A stretch of DNA of 64,000 nt from Treponema sp. (GTDB lineage Bacteria > Spirochaetota > Spirochaetia > Treponematales > Treponemataceae), in contig JAEEVR010000001.1 in the NCBI GenBank assembly GCA_016290995.1, positions 164,282 through 228,281 on the forward strand, written 5' to 3'. The notes beneath the pieces were generated by a model, which saw only the letters and a list, made by a program, of their open reading frames with translations, was not told the origin of the DNA and made no database searches. Shown piece by piece: positions 61,719 to 64,000 of this stretch; positions within the stretch are counted from its first letter, which is position 1, and each line of letters opens with the position of its first letter. The position numbers and the translations under genes were made by a program.

Positions 61719-62696
61719 ATGAAAACTCTTGTAAAAACTTTCGCGCTGGCGGCTTTGGTCGCCTCTAGCGCAAGCTTATTTTCCTGCAAGTCCATGATCG
61801 CCAACAAGTTGGGCGACGCGGCCGCCGGTTCCGACAAAAAAGGAGCCGCCATTCCTAAAAAGGCCGACGCTCCCGACATGATGATGGCCTTTATGGGCGA
61901 AAAAGATCCAAAAATCATCGCCGAAGTCCTTCCGATGATCGTAAAAATGTACGAAATCTTGGCCCTCCAAAACCCAAGCCATCAAGGCCTTCAAATAATG
62001 GCGGGCCAGCTTAACGTAATGTACGGAAACCTTTGCGCGCAGACGCCGGCCGAAAGCCTTCCCATAACGGAACTTGAAAAGCAAGTCGCGGAGTTCAACC
62101 GCGCCAAGTACCATTACCTAAAGGGCCGCCAGTACATCCTTGACGTTTTTGAAAGCCGCTGGCCCGGCTTTGAGAAGGCCTTTTTATCCAGCGACGCTGA
62201 CGCGATCAAAGCCGCCGTTTCAAACATTACAAAGAACGACGTCAACGCGGCCTACTGGGCGGGCGGAGCCAGCCTTATCGCTTGGTCGCTCGACCCCTTG
62301 GACGTTGACGCGCTTTCTTCTATACAAGGGCCTGTCGCTCTGCTTGAAAAGGCGGCCAGCCTTGACCCGGACTACAACAAGGGAGCGATATGGGACGCCC
62401 TTTGCCAGTTCTACACCGCCGCTCCGATTGACTTTGGCGGAGACTATGACCGCGGCCTTGAATGCTACGAAAAGGCCCTCAAGGCTTCCGGCGGAAACGC
62501 TCCCGGAATTTACATCACTTACGCCCAAAGCGTTTGCAAGCCCAACGGCGACCGCGACGGTTTTATAGAAAACTTGAACAAGGCTTTGGCCATAAATCCC
62601 GACGACGACCCCTCAAGCCGCCTTATGTGCGTCTTGAACCAGCAAAAGGCCCAGTACCTTTTGGACCATGTTGACGATTACTTTGTCGTTTGGTAA
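61719..62696 (+). CDS. TPR lipoprotein of TRAP transporter (TAtT family)
   Basis: A 325-residue protein with lipobox LFSC at Cys23 followed by the family start KSMIANKLGD. Helical TPR-like pairs run through the mature part (LPMIVKMYEILALQNPSHQG, AAYWAGGASLIAWSLDP, AIWDALCQFY). It matches the TAtT family typified by T. pallidum Tp0956 (TatT), a periplasmic trimer that pairs with the TRAP binding protein TatP. The substrate-binding gene follows by 55 bp. The N-terminally longer frame from 61635 lies over the promoter and is rejected. Confidence 0.9.
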   Translation: MKTLVKTFALAALVASSASLFSCKSMIANKLGDAAAGSDKKGAAIPKKADAPDMMMAFMGEKDPKIIAEVLPMIVKMYEILALQNPSHQGLQIMAGQLNVMYGNLCAQTPAESLPITELEKQVAEFNRAKYHYLKGRQYILDVFESRWPGFEKAFLSSDADAIKAAVSNITKNDVNAAYWAGGASLIAWSLDPLDVDALSSIQGPVALLEKAASLDPDYNKGAIWDALCQFYTAAPIDFGGDYDRGLECYEKALKASGGNAPGIYITYAQSVCKPNGDRDGFIENLNKALAINPDDDPSSRLMCVLNQQKAQYLLDHVDDYFVVW

Positions 62697-62751
62697 AATA
62701 TTGTGTTACAAAAATTAGGGAAATTACTTTCTTTATAGTGGAGAATTTGCT

Positions 62752-63786
62752 ATGAAAATGATTAAGAAAATCGCGGCCGTCCTTTTGGCGGCTTCTTTGG
62801 CGGGAACTCTTTCCGCAAAAACTATCATCAAAGTGGCGTCTGTCGCTCCGGCCCGCTCCTCTTGGGACGTTGACCAGAGAACGATTTCGGCCGACTGGGC
62901 CAGAATCACAGGCGGCGAGGTCGAACTTCAGTTTATGAACTCTGACTCGATGGGCGGAGAGGCTGGAGTCACCAAAAAGCTCAATTCCGTTCGCCCCGGA
63001 CAAAAGCCTCCGATCGGCGGAGCGGTATTCACTTCGCTTGGAATCGACTCTTTCTGTCCCGAAAGCCACATTATGACCCTTTGCGTTCCCCTTATGTTCA
63101 GAAATCAGGCGGAAGTCAACGCGGTGTTGGACGAATTCACTCCCGAAATGCAAAAGCCCTTGGAAGCCAAAGGCTACACGGTTTTGGGCTTCTTTAACAT
63201 CGGCTGGTGCTGCTTCTTTACAAAGAACCCGGTTCACACTCCGGCCGACCTTAAAAAGCAGCGCCTTACAGTAGGCGGAAACACTTCTCCGATGTTGGCC
63301 AACGCCTTTAAGGCCGCCGGCTACCTTACGATGGACGTTCCGACTGACAAGCTTTTGCAGAGCATGAAAAGCCCGGGAGGTGTCGAAGGCGTCTTTACGA
63401 TTCCGATGTACGGATACGCCGCCCAGTATTACAAGACGCTCACCAACATTCTTAACGTTCCCTTGTGCCCTGTAATGGTAACCTTCATCATCTCAAAGGC
63501 TGAATGGGACGCGATTCCCGACAAGTTCAAGCCGGAGCTTATGGCCAGCATCAAGAGGGCCGAAAAGAAATTCATCGAAGCTCAGCAAAAGAACGATTCG
63601 GAGTATCTAAAGCGATGCGAGACTGGCGGAGCGACAGTGTACAACCCCAACGCGGCCGAGCTTCAGGCTTGGACCGACGAGTTCACCGACAAGGCCCGCT
63701 ATATGTACGATCCCAAAACTCCTGTGGCCGACAAGGACTTTTACGAAAGAATCACGGCCTTCCTTAAAAAGTTTAGAGGCAACTAA
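62752..63786 (+). CDS. TRAP transporter substrate-binding protein (DctP/TatP type)
   Basis: A 344-residue periplasmic solute-binding protein. Its signal peptide ends near LAGTLSA. The DctP fold is marked by IKVASVAPARSSWD, PLMFRNQAEVNAVLDEF, KKQRLTVGGNTSPMLANAFK (in part) and VEGVFTIPMYGYA. Ligands of TRAP P-proteins are usually carboxylates or hydrophobic acids; the specificity here is unknown. GGAGAA precedes ATG 62752. Its stop overlaps the next start (TAATG). Confidence 0.92.
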   Translation: MKMIKKIAAVLLAASLAGTLSAKTIIKVASVAPARSSWDVDQRTISADWARITGGEVELQFMNSDSMGGEAGVTKKLNSVRPGQKPPIGGAVFTSLGIDSFCPESHIMTLCVPLMFRNQAEVNAVLDEFTPEMQKPLEAKGYTVLGFFNIGWCCFFTKNPVHTPADLKKQRLTVGGNTSPMLANAFKAAGYLTMDVPTDKLLQSMKSPGGVEGVFTIPMYGYAAQYYKTLTNILNVPLCPVMVTFIISKAEWDAIPDKFKPELMASIKRAEKKFIEAQQKNDSEYLKRCETGGATVYNPNAAELQAWTDEFTDKARYMYDPKTPVADKDFYERITAFLKKFRGN

Positions 63787-64000
63787 TGCTTAAGAAAATC
63801 GAAGACGCGTTTGCGGTCGCGCTTGTGGCGCTTTTGAGCGTCACGGCGCTTGTAATCAAGATCATGCAGGACAACTTGCGCTTGCAGGTTATGGACGCTG
63901 ACTCAATCGTAGTGAACATAGCCTTTGTTTTTGCCTGCGTGGCCGGCCTAATCACTTGGCGCGAAAAGCGCGCCTTGTGCCTTGCCAACGTTACCGAAAA
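63786..64000 (+). CDS. TRAP small permease subunit (DctQ/TatQ type), 5' part only
   Basis: ATG 63786 overlaps the TAA of the binding protein, and the frame stays open to the window edge (71 codons). It reads MLKKIEDAFAVALVALLSVTA, then DADSIVVNIAFVFACVAGLIT and WREKRALCLANVTE. This fits the first two membrane helices of a DctQ domain. Whether it is a separate DctQ or a fused QM protein, as in some spirochaetes, cannot be seen. Confidence 0.8.
   Translation, partial: MLKKIEDAFAVALVALLSVTALVIKIMQDNLRLQVMDADSIVVNIAFVFACVAGLITWREKRALCLANVTE

Overview
The window reads as a chromosomal segment of a host-associated spirochaete, most likely a gut or rumen-type Treponema. The evidence is gene content and order. 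There is a flgN-flgK-flgL-fliW-csrA flagellar operon, a cheW / DegT-like / nadK / recN cluster, and a TPR-lipoprotein (TAtT) plus TRAP substrate-binding pair like T. pallidum Tp0956-Tp0957. There is also a complete Rnf operon, many lipoproteins with spirochaete-style lipoboxes, and tRNA genes without an encoded CCA. Base composition looks uniform, and I see no prophage, transposon, rRNA or CRISPR array.

Layout. 1-3000: the end of a large surface-type protein, then an Rpn/PD-(D/E)XK nuclease gene followed by a decapitated second copy. 3-16 kb: clpB; the nadE / aldo-keto reductase / rlmJ operon; tyrS; a class A penicillin-binding protein coupled to a tiny ParB-domain protein; an Aquifex-type aconitase. 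16-28 kb: a lipoprotein and a YcgR/PilZ-like protein; a long minus-strand run (smc, a membrane protein, a TPR lipoprotein, a SIMPL lipoprotein, serS, an AI-2E-type permease); a DEAD-box helicase divergent from a glycosyltransferase. 28-32.5 kb: tig-clpP-clpX and six tRNA genes (Gly, Gly, Leu, Lys, Arg, His). 32.6-43 kb: flagellar hook-junction genes with FliW/CsrA control, comF, cheW, a DegT-like pseudo-enzyme, nadK, recN. 43-47.8 kb: rnfCDGEAB. 47.8-54.3 kb: an HD-GYP-like membrane protein, an FGE/SUMF1-fold lipoprotein behind a poly-G promoter, purC, a PEGA protein, an M23 peptidase, a small ferredoxin, tRNA-Phe. 54.3-64 kb: an outer-membrane-like protein, an ankyrin protein, murG, cvpA, holB-like, an NtrB/NtrC pair, and the start of a TRAP transporter operon.

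How the genes work together. The window covers energy metabolism (Rnf, aconitase, NAD synthesis and phosphorylation), envelope growth (PBP1a, MurG, M23, lipoproteins), motility and chemotaxis (FlgK/L, FliW, CsrA, CheW, HD-GYP), protein quality control (ClpB, ClpXP, trigger factor) and chromosome maintenance (SMC, RecN, delta').

The most interesting signals are regulatory or structural. (i) A G9 tract sits between the -35 and -10 of the SUMF1 lipoprotein promoter, suggesting slippage-driven expression switching. (ii) Many operon-head genes have a -10 placed so that transcription should begin at or within a few bases of the start codon (leaderless mRNA), while internal genes use strong Shine-Dalgarno sites. 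(iii) A 68-69 bp double-hairpin repeat occurs directly upstream of two lipoprotein promoters, with a weaker third copy. (iv) A ParB N-terminal domain with a hydrophobic tail is coupled to a PBP. (v) The SMC protein seems to lack the canonical hinge. (vi) Several proteins look like enzyme folds with key residues replaced.

All positions were read by eye. Promoters, repeats and domain calls are inferences unless stated otherwise.
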